NCBI GenBank assembly: GCA_946481205.1
Contig: CAMLNB010000031.1
Coordinates: forward strand, 1-21,484
Source: an uncultured Kangiella sp.
GTDB lineage: Bacteria; Pseudomonadota; Gammaproteobacteria; Enterobacterales; DSM-103792
Direction: 5' to 3'
DNA length: 21,484 nt
This document shows positions 1 through 7,353 of this stretch, in pieces. The position numbers and the translations under genes were made by a program. Position 1 is the first letter of the stretch, and each line of letters opens with the position of its first letter. Below the pieces are notes generated by a model that was not told where the DNA came from, searched no databases, and was given only the letters and a program-made list of their open reading frames with translations.

Positions 1-1772
1 TGGCCGAGCAGGACATTCAGGCCTCGATGGCCTGGGCGACTGCGCTGAAAAATGCTGGTGTGCTGACGCAGGAAGAGCTGTCGCGCCTGCACGGCGCGCT
101 GCGCCAACTGCTGCGTGTCGTTCATGATAATCCGGCCGAGATGCTCGGATCGGGTGCCGAAGACATTCATTCCTGGGTCGAATCCGAACTGGTCAAGCGC
201 ATCGGTGATCTGGGCAAGAAGCTGCACACCGGTCGCTCGCGTAATGATCAGGTCGCGACCGATCTGCGGCTGTGGGTCGAGAATGCGGTCGTCTTGCTGC
301 TGTCCGAGCTGCGCATTGCCCAGCGCGGCTTGATCGCGCTGGCAGAACAGCATGTCGATACCATTTTCCCCGGCTACACCCATTTGCAACGGGCGCAACC
401 GGTGCGGTTTGCCCATTGGTGCATGGCCTATGTCGAAATGTTCGATCGCGATGTCGAACGGCTCGAAGATGTCATTGAACATATGGACCAATGCCCGCTC
501 GGTTCCGGCGCACTGGCTGGCACGGCCTATCCGATCAACCGGCATCAGCTGGCACGTAGCCTTGGCTTCGCCGGTCCGACCCGCAATTCGCTCGATGCCG
601 TTTCGGATCGCGATTACGTGGTTGAACTGCTGTCGTCGCTGGCGCTAGTGATGACCCATCTGTCGCGCTTTGCCGAAGATCTGATTTTCTACAGCAGCGG
701 CGAAGCCGGTTTTGTCGCGCTCGGTGACGATGTCAGCACTGGCTCGTCGCTGATGCCGCAGAAAAAGAACCCGGATGCGCTTGAACTGATTCGCGGCAAG
801 TGTGGCCGTGTCTACGGCGCGCTGATCGGCATGCTGACCACGATGAAGGCGCTGCCGCTCGCCTACAACAAGGACATGCAGGAAGACAAAGAAGCGCTGT
901 TCAATGCGGTCGATACCGTCAGCGTTTGCCTGAAAGTGACCGAGAAAGTATTGCTCGGTCTGAAGGTGAACGCCGAAGCGGCCAGGCTCGCGGCGCAGCG
1001 TGGTTACTCCAATGCAACCGAGCTCGCCGATTATCTGGTCCGCAAGAACGTGCCGTTCCGGGAAGCGCACCATATCGCCGGCCGCGCGGTGCTGCACGCC
1101 AGCGCCCAGAGCAAACCGCTGGAAGCGCTGACGCTCGATGAGCTGCAGGTGTTTCATCCGCTGATTGCCGGTGATGTGTACGCGTTTCTGTCGCTGGAAA
1201 GCTGTCTGGAGCAACGCAATGTCTTTGGCGCAGTAGCGAAAGCGCAGGTGCTTGAGGCGATTGCCACGGCCAAGAAACGCGTCAATGGCCAGCCGGACAG
1301 TGATGAGCTGATCGTCAGCGATGCCACCGTGCACGATGTGCCGGCCATTGTTGCGCTGATTAATCACTGGGCGAAGGAAGGCGAGAACCTGCCGCGCTCG
1401 CGAGCCGATATCGTCTCGCATGTGCAGGATTTCATTGTCGCCAAGAAAGACGGCATCGTGGTCGGTTGCGCGGCGCTGTACATTTACAACGAAGAGATCG
1501 CCGAGATCCGCAGCCTTGGTGTCTGGCCGCAATTCCAGGGCCTGGGCCAAGGCAAGGCGATGGTCGATTACCTGTGCGAACGGGCACGGCAACTCGGTTT
1601 GCGCAAAGTGTTGTCGCTGACTCGAGTGCCGAAATTCTTCGCCAAGCTCGGTTTTGTCATCGACCAACGCGATAACCTGCCGGACAAAGTGCTGAAGGAT
1701 TGCCAGTTCTGTCCCAAGCTGCATGCCTGTGACGAAACAGCGATGATTTGGTACCCGGAACAGGCGGCGTAA
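1..1772 (+). CDS. argH: Argininosuccinate lyase fused to a GNAT N-acetylglutamate synthase-like domain (5' end outside window)
   Basis: The lyase domain splits argininosuccinate into arginine and fumarate, the last step of arginine synthesis. The C-terminal domain probably acetylates glutamate, the first step. The reading frame is open from base 3, and the first residues ([11 protein letters not shown]) match the region about 30 residues into known ArgH, so only a short N-terminus is missing. Counting from the Met at base 27, visible motifs are TGRSRNDQ (68-75), YTHLQRAQP with the catalytic His (117-125), and the fumarase/lyase signature [12 protein letters not shown] (239-250). From about residue 425 to 581 there is a GNAT fold with a QxxGxG-type acetyl-CoA loop near residue 505 and a Cys-containing tail ([14 protein letters not shown]). 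This matches the ArgH(A) fusion known from some marine gammaproteobacteria, such as Moritella. The lyase assignment is near certain. The acetyl acceptor is inferred from family knowledge. Confidence 0.95.
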   Translation, partial: AEQDIQASMAWATALKNAGVLTQEELSRLHGALRQLLRVVHDNPAEMLGSGAEDIHSWVESELVKRIGDLGKKLHTGRSRNDQVATDLRLWVENAVVLLLSELRIAQRGLIALAEQHVDTIFPGYTHLQRAQPVRFAHWCMAYVEMFDRDVERLEDVIEHMDQCPLGSGALAGTAYPINRHQLARSLGFAGPTRNSLDAVSDRDYVVELLSSLALVMTHLSRFAEDLIFYSSGEAGFVALGDDVSTGSSLMPQKKNPDALELIRGKCGRVYGALIGMLTTMKALPLAYNKDMQEDKEALFNAVDTVSVCLKVTEKVLLGLKVNAEAARLAAQRGYSNATELADYLVRKNVPFREAHHIAGRAVLHASAQSKPLEALTLDELQVFHPLIAGDVYAFLSLESCLEQRNVFGAVAKAQVLEAIATAKKRVNGQPDSDELIVSDATVHDVPAIVALINHWAKEGENLPRSRADIVSHVQDFIVAKKDGIVVGCAALYIYNEEIAEIRSLGVWPQFQGLGQGKAMVDYLCERARQLGLRKVLSLTRVPKFFAKLGFVIDQRDNLPDKVLKDCQFCPKLHACDETAMIWYPEQAA

Positions 1773-1827
1773 GTCGGCAAGTTGGTTAAAGCGTAAACAG
1801 GGCCGCGGCAGATTTGCAGAAATCTCG

Positions 1828-1859
1828 CATCGGCCTCTTGCCGGGGCAGGGAGCCGATG
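1828..1859. repeat. Inverted repeat between argH(A) and tRNA-Val
   Basis: CATCGGC (1828-1834) is mirrored by GCCGATG (1853-1859), with an 18-base GC-rich interior that can pair further (TGCC/GGCA). No T-run follows on either strand, so it is not a classical terminator. It lies in the stretch where the tRNA promoter should be: a TTGCCG at 1838-1843 and an A/T patch around 1861-1867 are weak promoter-like elements. It could be a transcript-end hairpin for argH(A) or an incidental GC-rich palindrome. Confidence 0.4.
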
Positions 1860-1882
1860 GCAATATACGCGCCCTCAACGAC

Positions 1883-1959
1883 AGGCGCATAGCTCAGCTG
1901 GTTAGAGCACCACCTTGACATGGTGGGGGTCGTTGGTTCGAGTCCAATTGCGCCTACCA
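1883..1959 (+). tRNA. tRNA-Val (anticodon GAC)
   Basis: A 77-base cloverleaf can be drawn completely. The acceptor stem is AGGCGCA/TGCGCCT, the D-arm is AGCTCAGCTGGTTAGAGC, and the anticodon stem is CCACC/GGTGG around the loop TTGACAT, giving anticodon GAC for GTC/GTT valine codons. The T-arm is GTTGG-TTCGAGT-CCAAT, followed by discriminator A and an encoded CCA (1957-1959). It stands alone and is followed within 10 bases by an intrinsic terminator, so it is probably a monocistronic tRNA unit. A GC-rich stretch after the A/T patch at 1861-1867 resembles the discriminator of stable-RNA promoters, but I cannot define a convincing -35/-10 pair. Confidence 0.97.
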
Positions 1960-1966
1960 ATTAAAC

Positions 1967-1998
1967 AAAAAGGTCGCTGAAAAGCGGCCTTTTTGTTT
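1967..1998 (+). terminator. Rho-independent terminator of tRNA-Val
   Basis: GGTCGCT (1972-1978) pairs with AGCGGCC (1983-1989), with one G-T wobble, around a GAAA tetraloop. An A-run precedes the stem and TTTTT (1990-1994) follows it. This is a textbook intrinsic terminator only 7 bases after the CCA end. The A-run on the left arm means it could also serve the leftward small gene that ends at 2019. Confidence 0.93.
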
Positions 1999-2018
1999 GC
2001 CCAAAATTCGTCGGGTGC

Positions 2019-2225
2019 TCAGTTCAGTGGCCGCCATTGCCGGCCGTCGGCCCAGCTGCAGCGCGCCGGCATGCCGTTCGGGCAATCCTGCAACATCCAG
2101 CCATAGTGCCATTCCAGCGGGTCAAAACGACCGCGGCGGACGCCATGTGGGGTCTGGATCTCGACCGCGACGTACTCCGGCGGATGCTTCTCGATCAGGC
2201 TGTGCCAATGCTGTACTGAGCTCAT
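2019..2225 (-). CDS. Small protein of unknown function (68 aa)
   Basis: I do not recognise this family. The product begins MSSVQHWHSLIEKHPP and ends RQWRPLN. It is rich in Trp and His, has two Cys (in LQDCPNG and ARCSW), no signal peptide and no membrane segment, so it is probably a small soluble protein. The start is ATG at 2225. On the reverse strand a GAGG lies about 10 bases upstream, a usable ribosome-binding site. The frame extends upstream to 2504, but that extension has Arg/Pro-rich, non-protein-like composition and overlaps the 5' end of the next gene, so I reject it. The short form is compositionally protein-like (YVAVEIQTPHGVRRGRFDP, possibly a beta hairpin). It is transcribed toward the tRNA terminator and diverges from the gene at 2398. 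Function unknown. Confidence 0.65.
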   Translation of the reverse strand: MSSVQHWHSLIEKHPPEYVAVEIQTPHGVRRGRFDPLEWHYGWMLQDCPNGMPARCSWADGRQWRPLN

Positions 2226-2331
2226 CTTGCAGTCCTCGCTGCGTGCAGTGGGTGGGCAGGATGCGACAGGGTGCCGCGTTATCCATGACGGCAGTGTAGG
2301 GCGCCCGGCGGCCCCGGGCTGTCGGGAGAGT

Positions 2332-2360
2332 TTGATAGCACGAGCGTCTACGGCGATGAT
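2332..2360 (+). promoter_or_regulatory. Possible sigma-70 promoter for the ICL/PEP mutase family gene
   Basis: TTGATA (2332-2337) and GATGAT (2355-2360) are separated by 17 bases. These match the -35 consensus at 5 of 6 and the -10 at 4 of 6 positions. Transcription would begin near 2367, about 30 bases before the ATG at 2398. The rest of the divergent gap 2226-2397 is GC-rich, with nothing else I can call. Confidence 0.4.
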
Positions 2361-2397
2361 GGCGCCATGCTCGTTTCTTGTTTCAGGAAGAATCTTT

Positions 2398-3279
2398 ATG
2401 CAGCCCAGCCTGATCCATCCTGCCGCACGCCTGCGAACGCTGCTGGCCGAACCCGGTCTGCTTCGGATGCCCTGTTGCTTCGACGCCCTGTCGGCCAAGC
2501 TCATTCAGCAAGCCGGGTTTCCGCTGACCTTCATGAGTGGCTTTGCGGTCTCGGCGACCCGACTCGGTTTGCCGGATACCGGTCTGATTTCCTATGGCGA
2601 AATGGTCGAGCATGGCCGGCAGATTTGTCAGGCGGCATCGATACCGGTGATCGGCGATGGCGACACCGGTTACGGCAATGCGATGAATGTGCAGCGCACG
2701 GTGTTCGGTTACGCCGCCGCTGGCTTCGCCGGCATCATGATTGAAGATCAGTTGGCGCCGAAACGTTGCGGTCATACTCGCGGCAAAGACGTCATCGAAC
2801 GCGATGCCGCATTGGCACGCTTGGCTGCGGCCATTGACGCCCGAGCACAGCTGCGTGCCGCCGGGCAGGATCTGATCATCATTGCTCGCACCGATGCGCG
2901 GGCAACCCGTGGCCTTGATGAAGCGATTGCCCGGGCGCAAGCATTTGCCGCGATGGGCGCCGACATTCTCTTTGTCGAGGCGCCGTGCAGCGAAACGGAA
3001 TTGCAACAGGTGGCACAGCGGGTACCGGGCCATAAGATGGCCAATCTGGTCGAGCAGGGCGATACGCCACTGCTGTCACCGACGACGCTTCAGGCGATGG
3101 GGTTCAAGATCGCAGCCTATCCGTTGACCTTGCTGTCGGCATCGGTGCTGGCGATGCAACAGGCACTGCAAAGCCTGCACACCGAACAGCATCCGCAGCA
3201 GCTACTGGCTTTCACTCGCCTGCAGCAAATCATTGGTTTTGCCGATTACGATGCGACGCTGGCGCGTTTGCAGCGCTGA
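2398..3279 (+). CDS. Isocitrate lyase / PEP mutase family enzyme, 2-methylisocitrate lyase-like
   Basis: This 293-residue protein is a member of the isocitrate lyase/phosphoenolpyruvate mutase superfamily, TIM-barrel enzymes that make or break C-C or C-P bonds in 2-oxo acids. Visible motifs are GDGDTGYG (86-93, metal-binding Asp residues), IEDQLAPKRCGH (115-126), in which Cys124 sits where lyases carry the catalytic Cys, and IIARTDA (161-167). The KRCGH loop favours a lyase (methylisocitrate or a related 2-alkylmalate) over a PEP mutase or phosphonate enzyme. The length fits the short family, not the roughly 430-residue isocitrate lyases. The ATG at 2398 is chosen because AGGAAG lies 7 bases upstream and the family N-terminus begins here. 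The frame is open back to 2227, but without homology. No methylcitrate cycle gene is adjacent, so the substrate is undetermined. Confidence 0.88.
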   Translation: MQPSLIHPAARLRTLLAEPGLLRMPCCFDALSAKLIQQAGFPLTFMSGFAVSATRLGLPDTGLISYGEMVEHGRQICQAASIPVIGDGDTGYGNAMNVQRTVFGYAAAGFAGIMIEDQLAPKRCGHTRGKDVIERDAALARLAAAIDARAQLRAAGQDLIIIARTDARATRGLDEAIARAQAFAAMGADILFVEAPCSETELQQVAQRVPGHKMANLVEQGDTPLLSPTTLQAMGFKIAAYPLTLLSASVLAMQQALQSLHTEQHPQQLLAFTRLQQIIGFADYDATLARLQR

Positions 3280-3367
3280 CCCATTGTCGAGCTTCGCATG
3301 ATGGTACCAACTGTGGGATTCGCGCTGGACAAAGCCACGCCAACCTGATCAAGATGGCAGTCAGAAA

Positions 3368-3397
3368 ACGGTATTCGCAAGAACGGCATTTGCAAGA
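3368..3397. repeat. Two 15-base tandem repeats just upstream of the NtrC-like gene
   Basis: ACGGTATTCGCAAGA (3368-3382) is followed directly by ACGGCATTTGCAAGA (3383-3397), identical at 13 of 15 positions. The second copy ends 9 bases before the GTG start at 3407, and its AAGAGAG end could act as the ribosome-binding site. Two copies in helical phase could be a regulator binding site or a simple duplication. The remaining intergenic sequence 3280-3367 shows no clear promoter or terminator. Confidence 0.7.
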
Positions 3398-3406
3398 GAG
3401 ACGACC

Positions 3407-4810
3407 GTGACCGAACAACGACTGGCGCTGATAGGCGCGGAACTGGAAACGCGGCTGGCGACGGCGTGCAAGCCACTTGCCGAAACACTGCTCTGTTTTC
3501 GCAGTTGGGCTGAGTGTCTCGCCGCGATTGACGAGGTGAAACCGGCGGTGATCCTCGGCCTCTTGCCGAATGATGCCGCGTTGGAACAAGCGCTCCGGCA
3601 ACGGCTGACTGAGCACCGTATGCCGGCGTTGATTCTGCTTGCCCACCATGAGCAGATGGATCGCGCCTTGCACCTGTTCCAGCTTGGCGCATTTGAATAT
3701 CTGCCAGTGCAGGCAGATGTCGAGCAGATTGTTGCGACCGTGACGCGGGCATTGCAACGAGCGCAGACACCGGAACCTCCGGTCGTGTTATCACCGGATG
3801 CGGCTGGGCCATTCATTGGTGAGTCGTACGCCATGCGCGAACTGCAGCGCGCCTTGCAGCAGTTGGGCAAAGTTCGGGTGCCGGTGCTCGTGCGCGGTGA
3901 GTCGGGTACCGGTAAACAATTGTTTGCCCGCTTGCTCCACGAGCAAAACGCTAGCGGCCCGTTTATCGTCGTCAATGTAGGTGCTCTGGCGCGCTTCTCG
4001 CTCGATACCGAATTGTTTGGTCTGGAGCGTATGCAAGCGGGACGCAGCGAAGTGCTGCGCATCGGCCGCGTCGAAGAGGCCAACGGCGGCACCTTGTTTC
4101 TGGATGAGGTGGCCGACTTGCCACTCGATGTGCAGCTGCGGCTGGCACAGTTGCTCAGTGATGGTCAGTTTCATCGCGTCGGCGGTTACGCCGCTTGTCA
4201 AAGCTCGGTGCGGATTATCGCCTCCACCCGACATTCGCTGGAAACGCTGGTTCGCAATGGCCAGTTCGAACCGGATCTCTATCACCGCCTGACGGTTGTG
4301 CAAGTGCAGCTGCCGCGCTTGCAGGACCGCCGCGACGATATTCCGCTCTTGGCCCAGCATTTTCTCGCCCAAGCTGCCGCTGAAACCGGTAGCGAGGTCA
4401 AACAGCTGTCGCCTGAGGTTTTACCGATCCTGCAGCAATTCGAATGGCCGGGCAATGTGCGGCAGTTGGAAAACCTCTGTCGCCGCCTGGCGGTGATGCT
4501 GCCGGAACCGGTGATCGAGCCGAATCATTTGCCGCTGGAAATGCGACCGGAGTTGCTGATTGCCAATGAGGCACGCAGCTGGGAGGAGGGCCTGAAATCC
4601 TGGGCTGAGCAGGCGCTGGCGTCTGGCCATCGCGATCTGCTGGATGTCGCACAACCGGTATTGGAGCGAATCCTGTTGCAAGCGGCGTTGAAGCACACCG
4701 GTGGCTTGAAGCAGGAAGCCGCTTTGCTGCTTGGTTGGGGCCGCAATACATTGACCCGCAAGCTGCGTGAGCTGGCGATTGAAACCGATGAAGATGATGA
4801 AGCGGCCTGA
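3407..4810 (+). CDS. NtrC-like AAA+ regulator with pseudo-receiver and no GAFTGA loop
   Basis: This 467-residue protein has the full NtrC layout: receiver-like domain (about 1-120), AAA+ domain (about 135-375) and Fis-type helix-turn-helix (about 420-455). The C-terminus (AALKHTGGLKQEAALLLGWG, then RNTLTRKL) is very close to NtrC/GlnG. Walker A GESGTGK (164-170), Walker B TLFLDE (229-234) and WPGNVRQLEN (347-356) are intact. Key residues are missing. The phospho-acceptor Asp position reads Leu52, the acidic pocket reads Gly10-Ala11, the conserved Lys reads Val101, and GAFTGA is replaced by MQAGRS (209-214). One probable arginine finger is changed (FEPDLYHR, 287-294). It should still bind DNA and perhaps ATP, but is unlikely to be phosphorylated or to activate sigma-54 polymerase. 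The start is GTG at 3407 after AAGAGAG. No partner kinase is adjacent. It faces pgi tail to tail. Confidence 0.9.
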   Translation: MTEQRLALIGAELETRLATACKPLAETLLCFRSWAECLAAIDEVKPAVILGLLPNDAALEQALRQRLTEHRMPALILLAHHEQMDRALHLFQLGAFEYLPVQADVEQIVATVTRALQRAQTPEPPVVLSPDAAGPFIGESYAMRELQRALQQLGKVRVPVLVRGESGTGKQLFARLLHEQNASGPFIVVNVGALARFSLDTELFGLERMQAGRSEVLRIGRVEEANGGTLFLDEVADLPLDVQLRLAQLLSDGQFHRVGGYAACQSSVRIIASTRHSLETLVRNGQFEPDLYHRLTVVQVQLPRLQDRRDDIPLLAQHFLAQAAAETGSEVKQLSPEVLPILQQFEWPGNVRQLENLCRRLAVMLPEPVIEPNHLPLEMRPELLIANEARSWEEGLKSWAEQALASGHRDLLDVAQPVLERILLQAALKHTGGLKQEAALLLGWGRNTLTRKLRELAIETDEDDEAA

Positions 4811-4845
4811 ACGACAACGAATGTCGATCAGGCCATTCTGACGCT

Positions 4846-4864
4846 AGCCAATTGTGGCTTTTTT
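4846..4864 (+). terminator. Intrinsic terminator after the NtrC-like gene
   Basis: AGCCA (4846-4850) pairs with TGGCT (4855-4859) around an ATTG loop, followed by a T-run to 4864. The stem is short (5 base pairs), but the position 36 bases after the stop codon and the T-tract fit a rho-independent terminator. It lies in the convergent gap before pgi. Confidence 0.65.
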
Positions 4865-4892
4865 CAATGACCGAATTTTTTCAATGACCAAA
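4859..4892. repeat. 17-base tandem duplication at the 3' end of pgi
   Basis: TTTTTTCAATGACCGAA (4859-4875) is repeated as TTTTTTCAATGACCAAA (4876-4892), differing at one base. The second copy contains the last codons and stop of pgi (reverse strand: Phe-Gly-His-stop). The first copy therefore recreates the same Phe-Gly-His-stop just downstream. It also supplies the T-run used by the opposing terminator. It looks like a recent slippage or unequal-crossover duplication. Confidence 0.85.
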
Positions 4893-6527
4893 GTAGTGCT
4901 TCAGCATTCGCTCCGTTGACGCTGGCACATCCACCGTACCCGCTTGGCCTTGCCGGCGACCCGCAAAGTGGTTGCGCAAACGAGTGGCCAGGACTTTGCC
5001 GAGTTCCACGCCCCACTGATCAAAACTGTTGATGCCCCAGACAAAGCCTTGCACTGCCGTGCGGTGCTCGTACAACGCCAGCAACTGGCCGGTGGTGTAG
5101 GCATTCAGCTGATCCAGCAGCAGCACGTTTGACGGTCGGTTACCAGGGAAGACCTTGTGTGGAATCAGCGCGTCCGGCACCTTTTCGCTGCGCAATTCTT
5201 CCGCTGTTTTGCCGAGCGCCAGCGCGTCCGGCTGGGCGAAGAAGTTCGCCATCAGCTCATCATGCTGATCAATCTGCTCGCCACTGACTCGATTCGGTTG
5301 CTGCGAGCGACGGAAGCCGATGAAGTCAGCCGGGATCGTGCGGCCCTGATGGATCAATTGATAGAACGAGTGTTGGCCATTGGTGCCGGGTTCACCAAAA
5401 CAGATTTCTCCGGCTTCCATCTCCAACGATGCGCCGAGTGCCGTGACCCGTTTGCCATTCGACTCCATGTCGACTTGCTGAATATGTGCCGCAAAGCGAT
5501 GCAGCGCTTGGCTGTACGGCAAAATGGCGCGCACCGGTCGGCCGAGAAAGCTCGCATTCCAGATGCCAAACAGAGCCATCAGCACCGGCAGGTTTTGTGT
5601 CAGCGGTGCCTGCAACAAATGCCGATCAATGCTGCGGGCGCCGCGCAGAAAATCCTGCACTGCCGACCAACCGAAATGCAGTGCCAGCGGCAAGATGCCG
5701 ACGGCCGAGCTGACGCTGTAACGGCCGCCGACCCAATCCCAGAAACCAAACGCATTGCTCGGGTCGATGCCAAACGTCTCGACTGCAGCAAGATTGGTTG
5801 ATACCGCCACCATATGCTGACGCACCGCCGATTCGCCGAGGGCATCGGTCAACCAGCTGCGCATCGCGCGCGCGTTCAGCATGGTTTCGGCGGTCGTGAA
5901 GGTTTTCGAAATGACGATCACCAGCGTCTGCTCGGGGTCCAAGCCGTGCACGGCGCGGCGAAAATCCACTGGATCGATGTTGGCCAGGAAACGCAGCTTG
6001 CGTCCGGCTGCCGCTTCGGCACAGTGCGGCTCGGTGCGCAGCGCTTCCGCAACAAAGCTGGCGCCAAGGTAGCTGCCGCCGATACCGACCGCGACCACTT
6101 GTCGCAATGGCTTACCGGTGACACCGCGCCAATCGCCGCTGCGCACCTTGTCAACAAAGCTGCGGATTTGCTGTTGCACCGCGTGCACTTGCGGCACCAC
6201 GTTGTCGCCTTCAAACAAGTAACGATCACTGCTATCGGCGCGCAACGCCATGTGCAGCACGGCGCGGCCCTCGCTGTGATTGATCAGCTCGCCGTTGGCC
6301 ATGGCCTGCAGTTTTTCCGGCAACTTGGCGCTGTGAGCGAGATCGAGTAATAAATTGATGGTTTCGAGCGTGGCGTTCTGACGGCTGTAATCCAGCACAA
6401 TGCCATCGTGTTCCGTGATCATCTGCAGGCTGCGATGGCTGTCCGCGAGCAATTGACGCAGATGCTGGTTCTGCAGGGTATCGGCATGGCTCTGCAACGC
6501 TTTCCAGGCAGTGCTTTGGTTGATCAT
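4881..6527 (-). CDS. pgi: Glucose-6-phosphate isomerase
   Basis: This cytoplasmic enzyme interconverts glucose-6-phosphate and fructose-6-phosphate. Here it would return F6P to the Entner-Doudoroff route or feed gluconeogenic flux into it. The protein is 548 residues, close to E. coli Pgi. Visible are the sugar-phosphate-binding region VGIGGSYLG (148-156), SKTFTTAET (208-216), [18 protein letters not shown] (260-277), the catalytic Glu355 in MESNGKRVT, His386 in [10 protein letters not shown], and Lys511 in DQWGVELGK. The ATG at 6527 is chosen from homology. The only purine-rich stretch, GAGG, lies about 14 bases upstream, so initiation may be weak. The gene is third in the leftward edd-eda-pgi order, 142 bases after eda. 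That gap contains a TAGAAT element (6633-6638 complement) that might be the -10 of an internal promoter, but its -35 is poor. Confidence 0.97.
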   Translation of the reverse strand: MINQSTAWKALQSHADTLQNQHLRQLLADSHRSLQMITEHDGIVLDYSRQNATLETINLLLDLAHSAKLPEKLQAMANGELINHSEGRAVLHMALRADSSDRYLFEGDNVVPQVHAVQQQIRSFVDKVRSGDWRGVTGKPLRQVVAVGIGGSYLGASFVAEALRTEPHCAEAAAGRKLRFLANIDPVDFRRAVHGLDPEQTLVIVISKTFTTAETMLNARAMRSWLTDALGESAVRQHMVAVSTNLAAVETFGIDPSNAFGFWDWVGGRYSVSSAVGILPLALHFGWSAVQDFLRGARSIDRHLLQAPLTQNLPVLMALFGIWNASFLGRPVRAILPYSQALHRFAAHIQQVDMESNGKRVTALGASLEMEAGEICFGEPGTNGQHSFYQLIHQGRTIPADFIGFRRSQQPNRVSGEQIDQHDELMANFFAQPDALALGKTAEELRSEKVPDALIPHKVFPGNRPSNVLLLDQLNAYTTGQLLALYEHRTAVQGFVWGINSFDQWGVELGKVLATRLRNHFAGRRQGQAGTVDVPASTERMLKHYFGH

Positions 6528-6669
6528 GATGGGTGTTCTGACCTCAAAAATGGCGTGGCAAACCGTGCTGCCCCGAGATACCAGCGACACGGCATGTCAT
6601 CGCTATGGTTTTTGCTTGCTGGGGTTTCGGCAATTCTATCGCAGGCTGGCAGCAGCAAGCGGCCTAAAC

Positions 6670-7308
6670 TCAGCGTTGGCCTGCGGTACCGAGCTGTCGG
6701 CTCGCCCGTGCCAGCTCGGTCAACGCGCGCCAGTTACCGGCTTTCATTTCGGCTGCCGGTGTCAACCAGGAACCACCAACACAGGCCACATTCGGCAGAC
6801 TCAAATACTGGCCAGCATTGCTGGTGCTGATGCCACCCGTTGGACAGAACCGGATCTGGCTGAACGGACCGTAGAACGACTTCAGCATTGCGGTACCACC
6901 GGCCGCTTCGGCCGGGAAGAATTTCAGCGTGTGCAAACCGTATTCCAGTGCAAGCTGAACTTCGCTGGCGGTGGCCGCGCCAGGCAGCAAGCTGATGTTG
7001 CTGCTGGCGCCAGCTTTCAGCAGCGATTTGGTCAAACCGGGGCTGATCGCAAACTGTGCACCGGCATCGGCGGCTTGTTTGAGTTGGTCCGCATTCAAGA
7101 CGGTACCCGCACCGACAATGACGTCAGGCAGCGCCTTGCTGATTTCCCGCATTGCGGTCAACGCGGCATCGGTACGCAAGGTAATTTCCAGAACGGTAAC
7201 ACCGCCATCGCGCAAGGCTTCGGCCATCTGCACTGCGTATTTGGCATCGTCGATTACGATTACCGGCATCACCGGCCAGGCTTTGGCCAGAATTTCAGTG
7301 ACGTTCAT
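6670..7308 (-). CDS. eda: 2-dehydro-3-deoxy-6-phosphogluconate (KDPG) aldolase
   Basis: Eda cleaves KDPG to pyruvate and glyceraldehyde-3-phosphate, the last step of the Entner-Doudoroff pathway. The protein is 212 residues and matches E. coli Eda along its length: PVIVI (15-19), VLEITLRT with catalytic Glu41 and Arg45, GAGTVLN (66-72), AQFAISPGL (84-92), LKFFPAE with the Schiff-base Lys129, and the phosphate-binding region RFCPTGGIS. The ATG at 7308 is preceded by AGGA 8 bases upstream. It begins 45 bases after the edd stop, and the two are surely co-transcribed. A small CGGCT/AGCCG hairpin (7337-7350) lies in the gap and could tune the edd/eda ratio, but it has no T-tract. Many homologues also cleave 4-hydroxy-2-oxoglutarate. 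Confidence 0.97.
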   Translation of the reverse strand: MNVTEILAKAWPVMPVIVIDDAKYAVQMAEALRDGGVTVLEITLRTDAALTAMREISKALPDVIVGAGTVLNADQLKQAADAGAQFAISPGLTKSLLKAGASSNISLLPGAATASEVQLALEYGLHTLKFFPAEAAGGTAMLKSFYGPFSQIRFCPTGGISTSNAGQYLSLPNVACVGGSWLTPAAEMKAGNWRALTELARASRQLGTAGQR

Positions 7309-7353
7309 GCGTTTTCCTGTCAGTACAAAAGATAAGCGGCTCAGCAGCCGTTT

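Noticed and set aside
645..1724. Long reverse-strand open frame of 359 codons inside argH(A)
   Set aside because: It is wholly antisense to a confidently identified gene, has no family motifs, and is explained by high-GC codon bias.
1568..1960. Reverse-strand frame of 130 codons beginning MVGAIGLEPTTPT
   Set aside because: It is antisense to tRNA-Val and the end of argH(A). The GLEPTTPTMSRWCSNQLSYAP-type peptide is a well-known artefact of translating the complement of a tRNA gene.
2226..2504. Upstream extension of the small reverse-strand gene to a 161-codon product
   Set aside because: The extension is Arg/Pro/Ser-rich and overlaps the start of the lyase gene. A good ribosome-binding site supports the ATG at 2225 instead.
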